A DNA stretch of 64,000 nt from Actinomyces denticolens. Its GTDB lineage: Bacteria; Actinomycetota; Actinomycetes; Actinomycetales; Actinomycetaceae. The position numbers and the translations under genes were made by a program. Numbering within the stretch: position 1 is the first letter of the stretch; each line of letters starts with the position of its first letter. The notes beneath the pieces are model-generated. The model worked only from the letters and a program-made list of their open reading frames with translations, was not told the origin of the DNA and did not search any database. This document shows positions 17,753 through 27,400 of this stretch, piece after piece. Where the stretch lies: positions 1-64,000 of the forward strand of contig NZ_MVIW01000014.1 of NCBI RefSeq assembly GCF_002072185.1, in the 5' to 3' direction.

Positions 17753-18271
17753 GGCTGGGGTCTGCTCCTCGCCCGGGTCGATGCCGATGCTCCGCAGCCC
17801 CGAGGCCTGCTCACTGGCGGGGTCCCAGGGGAGGGCGGCGGTGAGGATGAGGCGCAGCCCCTCCGGCGTCGCCACCTCGACCTCACGGGAGTTCCATGGG
17901 GTCGTGCGCGCCGGCTGCGCACATCCGGGCCTCAGACGCTCGCAAGCGCGCACGACGTCGTCGAGCTGGCCCAGAACGCACGCGATGCTCAGCGTTGCGC
18001 CACCTGGCCGGGCCCCAGCGTCCTCCTCATCAGGGACGAGGAGAACATCCTGGAAGGCCCAGCGACGCAGGTGCGCCAGCCGCCCGGGGATGGAGAACAA
18101 GGAGATGAAGCCCAGCCCCTGGGTCCAGAACCGCGTCGAGACCTCGAGGTCGCGCGCGGGCAGAGTGAGGAACATGGGCATCCCGTAGATCCCGCGGAAG
18201 GGCTCAGGCGCGAGGGCGTCAGGACCTGGTGTCGGGACCGGACTGATATCGAAGGCATTGAATGTGCTCAT
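17750..18271 (-). CDS. VOC (glyoxalase/bleomycin-resistance) family protein
   Basis: A 173-residue single-subunit VOC-superfamily protein. MPMFLTLPARDLEVSTRFW is the typical first beta-alpha-beta unit, with a second module around ATLSIACVLGQLDD and a final EVEVATPEGLRLIL. Members bind a metal or small hydrophobic ligands. The ligand here is unknown. ATG at 18271 is preferred over an upstream in-frame ATG seven codons earlier because an AGGGTGGG precedes it. Confidence 0.8.
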   Translation of the reverse strand: MSTFNAFDISPVPTPGPDALAPEPFRGIYGMPMFLTLPARDLEVSTRFWTQGLGFISLFSIPGRLAHLRRWAFQDVLLVPDEEDAGARPGGATLSIACVLGQLDDVVRACERLRPGCAQPARTTPWNSREVEVATPEGLRLILTAALPWDPASEQASGLRSIGIDPGEEQTPA

Positions 18272-18304
18272 GCGCCCACCCTCGCCCCTCACGCAGCGCG
18301 AGGG

Positions 18305-18931
18305 TCAAGCGCCCCTGCCCGCGAGCGCGGACGCCGCGAGCCCGGTCGGGTGCAGGGGGCGTCCCGACCGCACGGCGTCGATCCACTCCCGCGTACTGGT
18401 GACGGCGGCCCAGTTGGACTGGAGCAGCACCATGAGCGACTCGTGGAGCGCCCGGGCGCTGACGTCTCCCGCGGAGTTCGCCAGGGGGATCGCGCCGGTG
18501 GCGTCGGACAGGACCTCGCTCCTCACCTCCCATTGCTCGGCCCCTACCGCGGTGGCCAGGACGCAGTTGTTCGTCATGTAGCCGACGAGGGTGATCGTGT
18601 CGCGGCCCTGATCGCGCAGCCACACCCCCAGGTCGGTGCCGACGAAGGCCGAGGAGCGCTCCTTGACCACGCGCTTCCAGTCCGGGCGCAGGCGCTCGGC
18701 GAGTTCGGGGGCGAGGTCGTACTCCGGGGTATCAGGGTTGAAGGCGGGGGCGCCGCTGCCGGAGGAGTGCTGGATGACGGCGATCGGCAGCCCGGCCTCC
18801 TCCGCGACCTCGACGGCCTGGAGGATCCGCGCCAGGCCCTTCTCCCAGGCGGGGTGCTCGATGCGCAGGGGGCCACCGGCGTACTGCTGCTGGGCGTCGA
18901 TGATGACGAGGGCGCGTCGGGGCGAGGTCAT
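18305..18931 (-). CDS. Isochorismatase-like cysteine hydrolase
   Basis: A 208-residue cysteine hydrolase. The catalytic triad is visible: Asp in ALVIIDAQQQY (D12), Lys in RPDWKRVVKE (about 90) and Cys in VGYMTNNCVLATA (about 122). A cis-peptide region precedes the Cys as expected. Members hydrolyse amides or vinyl ethers such as nicotinamide, N-carbamoyl compounds or isochorismate; the substrate here is unknown. AGGAG upstream of the ATG at 18931 fixes the start. The gene is divergent from an AraC-type regulator 123 bp away, which probably controls it. Confidence 0.87.
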   Translation of the reverse strand: MTSPRRALVIIDAQQQYAGGPLRIEHPAWEKGLARILQAVEVAEEAGLPIAVIQHSSGSGAPAFNPDTPEYDLAPELAERLRPDWKRVVKERSSAFVGTDLGVWLRDQGRDTITLVGYMTNNCVLATAVGAEQWEVRSEVLSDATGAIPLANSAGDVSARALHESLMVLLQSNWAAVTSTREWIDAVRSGRPLHPTGLAASALAGRGA

Positions 18932-19054
18932 GGGTGCTCCTGAATCGGTGCGGGGATGATGACGCGCCCAGCCTTCCCGACCTCGCACAGCACCACCAGT
19001 GGCCTGAATGTCGCTCTACGATGGATTCACGCCAATTCGTCCGAGTGGAGCCTC

Positions 19055-19993
19055 ATGCGCATCGCGATCTACGCCTTCGACGGCGTCACCATGTTCCATC
19101 TGGCCGCGCCGCAGATGGTCTTCGATACCGTCACTCGCCTCGGTTTGGCCTCATGGGACTGCCTGCTCATCGCTGATCGGCCCGGCCAGGTGAGGACCGC
19201 TGAGGGCTGGAGCCTCGGCGGCCTGGCCGGCTGCGAGGAAGCCGCGAGCGCGGATGCGCTCGTCATGCCCTCGTGGTTCGACGACGGCCGGCCGAATCCG
19301 CCCGAGGTGACTCGCATGCTCGTTGAGGCGCGGGAGCGCGGCGCCATCATCCTGGGGCTGTGCCTCGGCGCGATCCCGGTGGCGGCCGCGGGCCTGCTCG
19401 ACGGCAGGACGGCGGTGACGCATTGGCGGGCCCTTCCGGCGCTGCGCCGCGGGCTTCCAGCGGTCGACCTCGACGAGGCCGCTCTCTACATCGACCATGG
19501 GGACGTCCTCACTTCCGCGGGGACCGCCGCCTCCCTGGACGCCTGCCTCCACCTGGTACGCCGGCTGCTCGGCGCCCGCTCGGCCAACGCTGTGGCGCGC
19601 CAGCTCGTCATGGCGCCCCATCGCGACGGCGGCCAGGCGCAGTTCATCGAGCGACCGCTGCCTGCGGCCGGTGAGGACGGCGTCGGGCGGGCGATGGCCT
19701 GGGCACTGGACCACCTGTCGGAGGGGTTGAGCGTGGAGGGCCTGGCGGTGGCGGCCTGTATGAGCCCGCGCTCGCTGAGCCGCGCCTTCCGCGCCAGAAC
19801 GGGATCGACACCGGCGGCTTGGGTGCGCGAGCAGCGGCTGCAAGAGGCGCAGAGGCTGCTGGAGTCCACCGACGCGTCGATCGATGAGGTGGCCCGGGCG
19901 AGCGGCCTGGGCTCACCGGTGACGATGCGCCAGCTCTTCGCACGGGCCCTGGGGACGACGCCGTCGGCCTACCGTCGCCGATTCCGGGGCTGA
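19055..19993 (+). CDS. GlxA-like AraC-family regulator with DJ-1/PfpI domain
   Basis: A 312-residue transcription factor. Residues 1-170 form a DJ-1/PfpI-like domain with the nucleophile elbow GLCLGA (Cys about 104) but no evident enzyme role. Residues about 215-312 hold the two AraC helix-turn-helix motifs (LAVAACMSPRSLSRAFRAR and the second helix ending TTPSAYRRRF). The ATG at 19055 (MRIAIYAFDG) follows GTGGAG and begins the domain correctly; an upstream open frame adds 33 residues of no known type. The divergent isochorismatase gene is the likely target. Confidence 0.88.
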   Translation: MRIAIYAFDGVTMFHLAAPQMVFDTVTRLGLASWDCLLIADRPGQVRTAEGWSLGGLAGCEEAASADALVMPSWFDDGRPNPPEVTRMLVEARERGAIILGLCLGAIPVAAAGLLDGRTAVTHWRALPALRRGLPAVDLDEAALYIDHGDVLTSAGTAASLDACLHLVRRLLGARSANAVARQLVMAPHRDGGQAQFIERPLPAAGEDGVGRAMAWALDHLSEGLSVEGLAVAACMSPRSLSRAFRARTGSTPAAWVREQRLQEAQRLLESTDASIDEVARASGLGSPVTMRQLFARALGTTPSAYRRRFRG

Positions 19994-20015
19994 GCGGGCG
20001 CCTCCAGAGTCAAAA

Positions 20016-20146
20016 TGGCACGATTTGAGGATTGCTCGGGCCGCTGCACCTTCCTGCGATGCGACCTCCCCATCGCACAGCCCTCTGACCTGCGGCTATG
20101 AATAACAGGACACAACGTCAGAAAAAGAAATCCTCAAACCTCGCCA
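20016..20146 (-). mobile_element. MITE-like 131-bp element, copy C (diverged, inverted)
   Basis: The right end is CGTCAGAAAAAGAAATCCTC followed by AAACCTCGCCA and the left end is TGGCACGATTTGAGG then ATTGCTCGGGCC. These are the reverse complements of the two ends of the elements at 62602-62732 and 63447-63577, with three mismatches in the left inverted repeat. The length is exactly 131 bp in all three. The interior has diverged apart from short matches such as ATAACAG. No coding capacity. Confidence 0.75.
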
Positions 20147-20167
20147 CTTTCCATGCGAGCCGACCTC

Positions 20168-21481
20168 TCAGCCCGCAGGATGCTCGATCACCAGCGGCGC
20201 CTCACCGGGGGCGCGCACGACGGCGCGGGGCGCAGGGAGCAGGTCGAGCTCGACGCGCAAGCGCTGGCCCTGCTCGCCGACGGCGTCGTAGCACAGGCGC
20301 TCGTTGGCCAGCTCCGCGGTCTCCGTGCGGGCGCGCACGAGCCAGGGGTGGCGGCGCCGCAGGCCGATGAGGTCCTGGTGCAGGCGGAGCATCGGCGCCC
20401 CCAATGGCGAGAGCCCATCCGGGGTGGCGGGCAGCGACGGGCGGATCTCGTCGTCGCCGCCGATCTCATCGCGCTTGACGCCGGTGAAGGCCTGCTCGTC
20501 CCCGTAGTAGACGGAGGGGACGCCGCCCACGGTCATGAGGATGACGACGGCGAGGGCCGCCTTGGACGGCCCCACGCGGCTGGCGATGCGGGTGACGTCG
20601 TGGTTGCCCACGAAGGTGGCGGGCAGGAAGGCGTCCATGAACTCGTTGTGGCGCTTGAGGCACCAGTCGAGCTCGAAGAAGTTGGCGTCGTTGAGCGAGC
20701 TCCAGATGGCCTTCCACAGTTCGTACTGGGTGAGGCTGTCCACACCGGAGGCCTCGACGATTCCCGCGTAGTCGCCGTGGATGACCTCGGCCATGAACCA
20801 GGCGCCGGGGTGGCGCTCGCGCACCGTGGGCAGGACGCGCGCCCAGAAGGCGGGCGGGACGGCGTAGGCGGCGTCGAGCCTCCAGGCGGTGGCACCGCGG
20901 TCGAGCCAGTGGGTCATGACGTCGCCCACGAGCCGGGCGGTCTCGAGGCTGTCGTGATTGAGGAGCGGAAGGGAGCCGTGCCCCTCGAAGACGTCGTAGG
21001 CGCCGTCCGCCCCGGCCGACGCGTGGAAGCGGAAGAGCTCGCGCTCCGCGCCGCCGGCCAGCGCCGCCTGGAACAGGGGGTGGTCGTAGCCGACGTGGTT
21101 GAAGACGCCGTCGAGCATGAGGGCCAGTCCTCTCTTCCGGCAGGCCTCGGCGAGGCGGTCGAAAGCGGCGGCGTCGCCCAGGCGCGGGTCGATGGCGAAG
21201 TGATCGATGGTGTCGTAGCCGTGGGTGGTCGAGTGGAAGATCGGTCCGAGGGACAGGCCGTTGGCGCCGAGTTCGACGGCGTAGTCGAGCCAGGGCTCCA
21301 GGCGATCGAGGCGGGCGGGGGCGCCCGGGGAGCCGGGCGCCGTCACCGCGCCCTCCTCCCCGGTGGCGGGCCGTATCGGCGCCCCGGTGGCCCCCAGTGG
21401 GTAGACCTGCCACCAGATCGCGTGATCCACCCATGCGGGGCCTCGGCTCGACGGGCTTGTTCCAGGCTGATCGGGAGTCAT
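20168..21481 (-). CDS. Glycoside hydrolase family 13 (alpha-amylase type) enzyme
   Basis: A 437-residue (beta/alpha)8-barrel enzyme. GH13 regions in order: DGVFNHVG (region I), WRLDAAYA with nucleophile Asp about 203, WFMAEVIHGDY with acid/base Glu about 233, and VGNHDVTRIAS with the transition-state Asp about 296. NGLSLGPIFHSTTHGYDTID is the usual entry to the active site. It lacks a signal peptide, so it is probably intracellular and acts on maltodextrins, trehalose or a related alpha-glucan; the exact reaction is not readable. The ATG at 21481 is chosen because the upstream open frame (to 21841) is compositional. Confidence 0.88.
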   Translation of the reverse strand: MTPDQPGTSPSSRGPAWVDHAIWWQVYPLGATGAPIRPATGEEGAVTAPGSPGAPARLDRLEPWLDYAVELGANGLSLGPIFHSTTHGYDTIDHFAIDPRLGDAAAFDRLAEACRKRGLALMLDGVFNHVGYDHPLFQAALAGGAERELFRFHASAGADGAYDVFEGHGSLPLLNHDSLETARLVGDVMTHWLDRGATAWRLDAAYAVPPAFWARVLPTVRERHPGAWFMAEVIHGDYAGIVEASGVDSLTQYELWKAIWSSLNDANFFELDWCLKRHNEFMDAFLPATFVGNHDVTRIASRVGPSKAALAVVILMTVGGVPSVYYGDEQAFTGVKRDEIGGDDEIRPSLPATPDGLSPLGAPMLRLHQDLIGLRRRHPWLVRARTETAELANERLCYDAVGEQGQRLRVELDLLPAPRAVVRAPGEAPLVIEHPAG

Positions 21482-21693
21482 GCAGTGAGGGTACCCATCA
21501 ACCGGGGCCGGGGATGAGGAACCGCGGAGCATCGCGAGCACGCCCGACGCCGCCGCGCCCTCGGAGCCCGTTCGCCGGGCCCCGGCGGACCGTGCGGTCA
21601 AGCGCGGGGAAGGGCCCTTGAGGGCCTCGGCGTGAGAACTGTCCCTGCTCGAGGGGGTGCGCCGAAGGATACGATCGGGCAACAATAGTGGGC

Positions 21694-23340
21694 ATGCTCG
21701 CCACCGTTGCCCTGCCCGCCCTGCAGATCGTCCTGCTCCTCGTCGTCGGATTCCTCGCGTGGCGCGCCGTCCAAGTGGCGGCCCAGGCACGATCGGAGGC
21801 CCAGGCCGCCAGGTCGGAGGCCGCCGCCGCCCGCGCGGCATCGGCCGGCGGCGGCGGGGGCGTACCGCCGGAGGCGCTGTCCCGGATCGAGGAGCAGTTG
21901 CGCCGACTGGGCGCCACCCGGGCGGCGGATGCGGGCGAGCAGCATCACGCGGCCCCCAGCGAGCGCCTGATGAGCGAGAAGGCGGACGCCTACCGCGGCT
22001 TCCTTCGGGAGATCGCCTCTGAGAACACGCATATCGGCACCGGCCTGCCCGTGCAGACCTCCGACGCCGCCGAGGAGGCGCTGAGCCGCCTGCGCTCGGT
22101 GACCGTGCTCATGGGCTCGGAGGAGATCCTCCGCTCGCTGCGGAATTTCTCGATCATCCGCGGACAGCGGCCCCGTACGCGGTGGACCGAGCCGGCGATC
22201 ATGGCCTACGCGCGCCTCCAGGTGTGCCTCGTGCAGGCGATCCGCCGCGACCTGGACACCGCTAGTGAGCCCCTGAGCCCGGAGGAGACCTGGGCCTCGA
22301 TGAGCACGGGGACGGCCGATCCGGCCTTCCGCCTGGCCATGCTCACCCCGATCTCGGAGGTGCTGCACCATGCGGGCCAGGACCTGTCCCTCTACGACCT
22401 CCGCGAGGAGCCGACGGCGCAGGCGTGGCGCTCGGCGGCCAGTGCGCGGTCGGCGGCGAGTGCCTCATCGGCGCAGCGGGCGCAGACCGGCCCGATCGCC
22501 CCGATCGAGCAGCCCATCGCAGTCGAGCCCGCCGCCGCGCCGGCGTCCGAACCCGCGTCAGCGCCTGCGGCCGAGCGCGCCGCGGAGCCGGTCGCCACCG
22601 CGATCCATGCGGAGCCCATCGCCTACCAGCAGCGCATCAACCGTCCCGAGCCGGCCGATTACGGGACGTACGGGCGCCCGTCAGCCGGCAGCGCGCCATC
22701 CACCGCGGCGACTGCGGCGCCCACTGGCGCGTCGGGCACCGCGAGCCCCACCACCGCCGCCCGCGGATCGGCGTCCCCCCAGGGCGAGGCCGACGCGGCT
22801 CCCTCCCGCATGGCGGCCAGCGCCTCGTCGCGCAGCAGCACCGCCCAGATCCCGCCCACCGAGGCGACGATTCCCGACACCGTGTCCTCGCCGACACCGT
22901 CGGCGCCGGGAGCCTCCTCGCGGCGCCCCGTTCACGCCCCGGGGCGCGCGACGCACAGGTCGGCGGCCTCCTCCCCCACAGTGAGGCTGTCCGCCTCCTC
23001 CCCCTCGTCCATGACCGTGTCGGTGTCCTCGGCCGCGCCGGCGGCCTCCGCGCCCACCGCCTCCGCCCCGGCGGCCGGAGCCGATGAGCCCTCCACCCCG
23101 GCCCGGCGTGGCCCGGGCCGGCCCGGCACCCGCGGGCAGGCCGCCGCAAGGCGGGCAGGGGCGGCCGCTGGAGCGGGCTCCGCCTCCTCCTGGTCCCAGG
23201 CCGACGGCGCCCGCCCCCAGTGGGGCCTTCGTCAGTTCGCGCAGGAGAGTCAGGCGGGCCGGGGCAGGTCCGGCTCCTCCGGCTCCCAGGACCGCTCGGG
23301 CCGCCCTCGGCCCGGGCGGGTCACCGCTCCCCGGAAGTAG
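21694..23340 (+). CDS. Membrane-anchored protein of unknown function with long disordered tail
   Basis: A 548-residue protein not assigned to a family. Residues 1-22 form a membrane anchor, about 25-75 an Ala/Glu/Arg-rich coiled coil, and about 85-235 a helical globular domain (EKADAYRGFLREIASENTHI, LRSLRNFSIIRG). The last 300 residues are Ala/Ser/Pro/Thr-rich and probably disordered. A GTG two codons upstream (21688) is an alternative start. A strong bidirectional terminator follows. Confidence 0.6.
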   Translation: MLATVALPALQIVLLLVVGFLAWRAVQVAAQARSEAQAARSEAAAARAASAGGGGGVPPEALSRIEEQLRRLGATRAADAGEQHHAAPSERLMSEKADAYRGFLREIASENTHIGTGLPVQTSDAAEEALSRLRSVTVLMGSEEILRSLRNFSIIRGQRPRTRWTEPAIMAYARLQVCLVQAIRRDLDTASEPLSPEETWASMSTGTADPAFRLAMLTPISEVLHHAGQDLSLYDLREEPTAQAWRSAASARSAASASSAQRAQTGPIAPIEQPIAVEPAAAPASEPASAPAAERAAEPVATAIHAEPIAYQQRINRPEPADYGTYGRPSAGSAPSTAATAAPTGASGTASPTTAARGSASPQGEADAAPSRMAASASSRSSTAQIPPTEATIPDTVSSPTPSAPGASSRRPVHAPGRATHRSAASSPTVRLSASSPSSMTVSVSSAAPAASAPTASAPAAGADEPSTPARRGPGRPGTRGQAAARRAGAAAGAGSASSWSQADGARPQWGLRQFAQESQAGRGRSGSSGSQDRSGRPRPGRVTAPRK

Positions 23341-23383
23341 GACCCCGCGCTGGTCGCCCTGCGGCGAATCGCGAGAAGCAAGA

Positions 23384-23427
23384 CGACGGCGCCCGCCACC
23401 CCATGGATGAGGTGGCGGGCGCCGTCG
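23384..23427. terminator. Bidirectional terminator hairpin
   Basis: CGACGGCGCCCGCCACC (23384-23400) pairs perfectly over 17 bp with 23411-23427 around a 10-nt loop. It lies between two convergent genes and should stop transcription from both sides. Confidence 0.75.
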
Positions 23428-23449
23428 TCGAGGCGCTTGAGGCGGCCGG

Positions 23450-23701
23450 TCAGCCGGTGATGGTCGCCGAGACGATGATGGCGACGGCGATGGCGGTGCC
23501 GGCGAGGGCAACGCCGAGGCCGACGTTCTGGTCCTCGAGGAGCTCGCGGCGCAGGTCGAGTCCGAAGACCTTGTTGACGGCCCAGGTGAAGACCATGAGC
23601 AGAACAACGCCGAGAAGGGCGTAGACGACCGTGGCCAGGATGGACTCCCAGGTCAGGCCGACGCTCGACAGGTTGTGGCTTGCCAAGGGGATCGTGTTCA
23701 T
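23450..23701 (-). CDS. DUF350 family small membrane protein
   Basis: An 83-residue protein with two membrane helices (ILATVVYALLGVVLLMVFTW and VGLGVALAGTAIAVAIIVSA) separated by a basic/acidic loop, the layout of DUF350 proteins. GAGGAAGC stands before the ATG at 23701. The function of the family is not established. DUF350 genes are often found next to potassium-channel or stress genes; none is present here. Confidence 0.75.
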   Translation of the reverse strand: MNTIPLASHNLSSVGLTWESILATVVYALLGVVLLMVFTWAVNKVFGLDLRRELLEDQNVGLGVALAGTAIAVAIIVSATITG

Positions 23702-23862
23702 GCTTCCTCCGTGTTCTCGTGCTCCGCGATCTCGCGCTCGGGTCAGCCCGGCAGGCAGTCCGACGCGGTCGAGACTACCGGCCCGTGGCGTCACGCGCGT
23801 CGGGGAAGACTGGACCTTGACATCGAACCGGATTCCGGTGACGCCGCGCTGTCACTGCGCCG

Positions 23863-24315
23863 TCACTGCGCCGGGCGCATCCAATCGGGGGTGGCGCCGG
23901 GATCCCGGGGGAAGTGGGAGAGCTCATCAGCGCAGTCCTCGGCGCTCACGGGAGGGTCGAGATCGGGCTTGCGGTCGTAATCGACGTTGACGCTCAGCCG
24001 GTAGCCCGGGGCGGTCATGGTCAGGCGCGCCCAGGTCCATGTGCCGCCGCGGGGGTGGGACATGGCCACGCGCAGCTGCACGGCCTCTTGGACGATCTCG
24101 CCGGGAATGACATTGGCCTGCTGGGCCCCGTTGATGACGGCGGTGGTCCGGACGGATGCGCGCAGGCCGACGGTCTCGATCTCAATGCCGGCCTCGGTGG
24201 CGCCGGCCTGCTCCATGAAAGCGGCGAGGTTGCCCTGGAGGCTGCCGATGGCCTGCGACTGGGCCTCAAGGCCCCCGCCCATGGGCCCCATGCCGCCCAT
24301 CATGTCCATGCCCAT
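23863..24315 (-). CDS. ESX-locus small protein, distant relative of the island's putative immunity family
   Basis: A 150-residue protein encoded directly downstream of eccC. After a Met/Gly-rich start (MGMDMMGGMGPMGGG) and an amphipathic helix, the C-terminal half has GTWTWARLTMTAPGYRLSV, then DRKPDLDPP and ELSHFPRDPGATPDWM. The same pattern, WTW-x-R-x-L-x-M, D-x-DPP, (Y/F)PR-D/S-x5-P-(D/E)-W, is seen in the protein at 44347-44937 and, more loosely, in the other three putative immunity proteins. The alignment is by eye. A secretion-accessory or adaptor role is suggested by position only. GGAG before the ATG at 24315 supports the start. Confidence 0.6.
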   Translation of the reverse strand: MGMDMMGGMGPMGGGLEAQSQAIGSLQGNLAAFMEQAGATEAGIEIETVGLRASVRTTAVINGAQQANVIPGEIVQEAVQLRVAMSHPRGGTWTWARLTMTAPGYRLSVNVDYDRKPDLDPPVSAEDCADELSHFPRDPGATPDWMRPAQ

Positions 24316-24445
24316 TATCGGTCTCCATTCGTGGGTGTCGTGAGTTCAGTGCCGGTACTCGCCTACGGTATCCGCAATCGCGCAGCGGCACCATCAGCAG
24401 TCGGGAATCCGGGGCATCTCCGGGCGGAACAGCAGTCCGAATTCG

Positions 24446-27400
24446 TCATGCCTCCGGCGAGAAGTAGGCGGCCTGCGCGATGCGCGGGCGCCTGCCGCGC
24501 TGGACCCAGTTACCCCGGCCGGGAGGCATGCGGGCCGGACGGGTGCCGCCCAGGAGGGTGCCCTCAAGGCGGTCGCCATCCATGAGGAATCCGGTTCCGC
24601 CGTTGTCCCGCAGCGCCAGGAGGACGGGATCGTACATGGCGTGCGAGGCACCGGCGGTGGGGCGGGCGAGAACGACGTTGAGCCGCAGGTCCCTGGCCGA
24701 GGGCAGGTGGGGGACGATGGGTGACAGGATGTTGCTCCCTCCGGAGGAGAGGATGTCGTAGTCATCGATGACGAGGACGATGCGCGGTCCGTCGGCCTCC
24801 TTGCCCTCGGCGATCAGGGAGGCGCGGCGGTCGAGTTCGGAGGCGATGGACGTGGAGAGGCCGCCGGCGGTGGTCGACGAGGTCGCGTGGCCCCCGAGGT
24901 AGGGCTCGGGGCAGGCGCGGGCGACGTCGCGCCGCACATCGTAGATGCCCAGCACGAGCTCCTCGGGCGTGGAGCGCGCCACGAGCCCCTCGACGACGCC
25001 GCGCAGAACAGTGGATTTCCCGCAGCGGGCATCTCCGAACACGAGCAGGTGGGGGTCCGTGCCGCCCAGGTCCAACTGCAACGGGGTCATCGTGTCCTGG
25101 AAGATCCCCAGGGGGACCTGGTCGGGGCACTCGACGTCATCGGGGAGGGTTTCGGGGTCGATGACGTCCGGGAGCTGGCGCACCGCCATGGGACGGGAGC
25201 CGGTCCAGGAGGCGTTCATCTCCTCGGCGAGCTCATCAAGAGCGGCGCCGATGCCCCGGTCCTCCTCGATGTGCTCGATGGGCAGGGCGAGGTGGCCGAA
25301 GAGCTTGTCGGGGCGCAGCACTCTGCCGGGGGCATCGGGGGCGAGGGTCTGGGAGAGCTTGCGCGCGATGAGGGAGTCGGCGGGGTCGTTGAGCCTCAGT
25401 TCGAGCCGGGTGCCGAAGAGCGGCTGCTGAGCCATCTTGAGATCATTGGAGCGGGCGAGGGTGGTCACGATGTGCACCCCCAGGCCTCCGCCGCGCCTGA
25501 TCAGCTCGTCGATGCCGTCCTCCAGCTCGGGGAAGTCGGCGCGGATGAGCCCGATGCCATCGATGAGCAGGACGACGTCGGCACTGGCGAGACCGTCGAT
25601 CCGCCCCGCTCGGTGCTCCGCGCGCATCATCTCCAGGGAGTCGATGCGGTTGGCCGCGATGATCCGCTCGCGCTGGTCGAGCATGGCGACGATCTCGTCG
25701 AGCACGCGTCGCATCCGCTCGCGATCGCCGCGGGTGGCGATGCCACCGACGTTGGGCAGGTGGCTCAGGCGGCTCAACCCACCGCCGGTGGCGTCGATCC
25801 CGTAGAAGGACAGGCGCGATGGGGGAAGCGCGAGTGCCGCCGACGTCGCCAGGGTCGTGAGGAAGGTGGTTCGGCCGCTCTGGGGGGCGCCCATGAGGGC
25901 GATGTGGCCGCCGCCGACTGTCAGGTCAAGATTCCAGATGTCCTGGCGCTGGTGGGCGGGGTCATCGACAAGGCCCATGGGCACCGTCAGGCCCGGGGGA
26001 TCCCACAGCCCGGCGGGCGCGCGGGGCGGCAGTCCCGGCTTGCGGCTCAGCTCGCCGCCGTACATGCCGGTCAGGGAGAGTTGACGAGGAAGCGGCTCGA
26101 GCCAGACCGGGGTGTTGGCCGCTGCGGCTTGGGAGAGCTGGCTGACGATGGAGTCCACCACGGTGGTGCGGATGGTCCGGGTCTCCGGGAGTGGCTCCCC
26201 GCCCTCCGCGCCGGCCGCGCTCTCGTCGCTGCTCTCGAGCTCGTTGTACACCGGGAGCAGGAGCGGGCGACGATCGGTGATCTCCTCCGGTTCGGGGACG
26301 TCGTCGAGCTCATCGAGCGGGCCGGAGACGAATCCGGAGCGGAAGCGGGTGTAGATGGAGGTGTCCACCTTGAGGTAGCCGTAGCCGGGAGCGGAGGGGA
26401 GGTGGAAGGCGTCGCCGTTGCCGATCACGGTGGCGGACTCCGACTCGGTGAAGGTGCGCAGGCAAAGACGGTAGGACAGGTACGTGTCCAGGCCGCGGAG
26501 CTTTCCCGCCTCGATGCGCTGGCTGGCGAGCAGGAGGTGGACGCCGATCGACCGGCCGATGCGCCCGATCGTGAGGAGGAGGTCGATGAAGTCCGGGTTG
26601 GCGGTGAGGAGCTCGCCGAACTCGTCGATGATGATGAAGAGGTGCGGCATGGGCGCCATGTCCGGGTTCGACTCGCGCAGATGACGGTAGTGGCCGATGT
26701 CGGGGGAGTTGCCCGCGTCGCGCAGCTGCTCCTGGCGTCGGAGCACCTCGCCGGCGATCGACGAGCGGGCCCTCTCGGTCAGGCCGGCATCATCAGCCAG
26801 GTTGTCCATGAGTCCGACGACGTGCGGCATGGTGGCGAACGGGGCGAAGGCCGCCCCTCCCTTGTAGTCCACGAGGATCATCGAGAGGTCGTCCGGTGAG
26901 TGCGTGATGGCCAGCACCGCGACGAGCGTGCGCAGGAGCTCGGATTTCCCCGAGCCGGTGGCGCCGATGCACAGGCCGTGGGGGCCCACGCCCAGTTGCG
27001 CGGATTCTTTGATGTCGAGGAGCACGAGCTTGCCGTCGTCGTCGGAGCCGATGGGCACGCGCAGAAAGTCCCGCAGCGGGCGCTTGGCCCATGACGCGCG
27101 CGTGTCGACGTGCCGGGGGTCGGACACCCCGAGGAGGTCACTGAGGGACGTGGTGGCGGCCTCGGACTCGTGGCGGTGGGCCGCTGCGCCGAGCGAGTGG
27201 GGCGCCAGAGCGCGCGCGAGCCCCTCCATGAGGGCGGGGCCGACGACGTCGGGCTCGCAGAGGAAGGGCTGGGGCGTATCGGGAGCCGACGGCCCTGTGG
27301 GGGTGTTGGACTGCGGTTGGGCGCGCAGGTCCTCCACGAGGATGCCGTCGTCGGTGACGGTCAGGCGCCAGGAGGGCGAGGAGGGCTCGTTGAGGCGGTC

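Noticed and set aside
24887-26899. 670-codon plus-strand frame across eccC
   Set aside because: Antisense shadow of eccC with Gly/Val/Asp-rich translation typical of the complementary strand of GC-rich genes.
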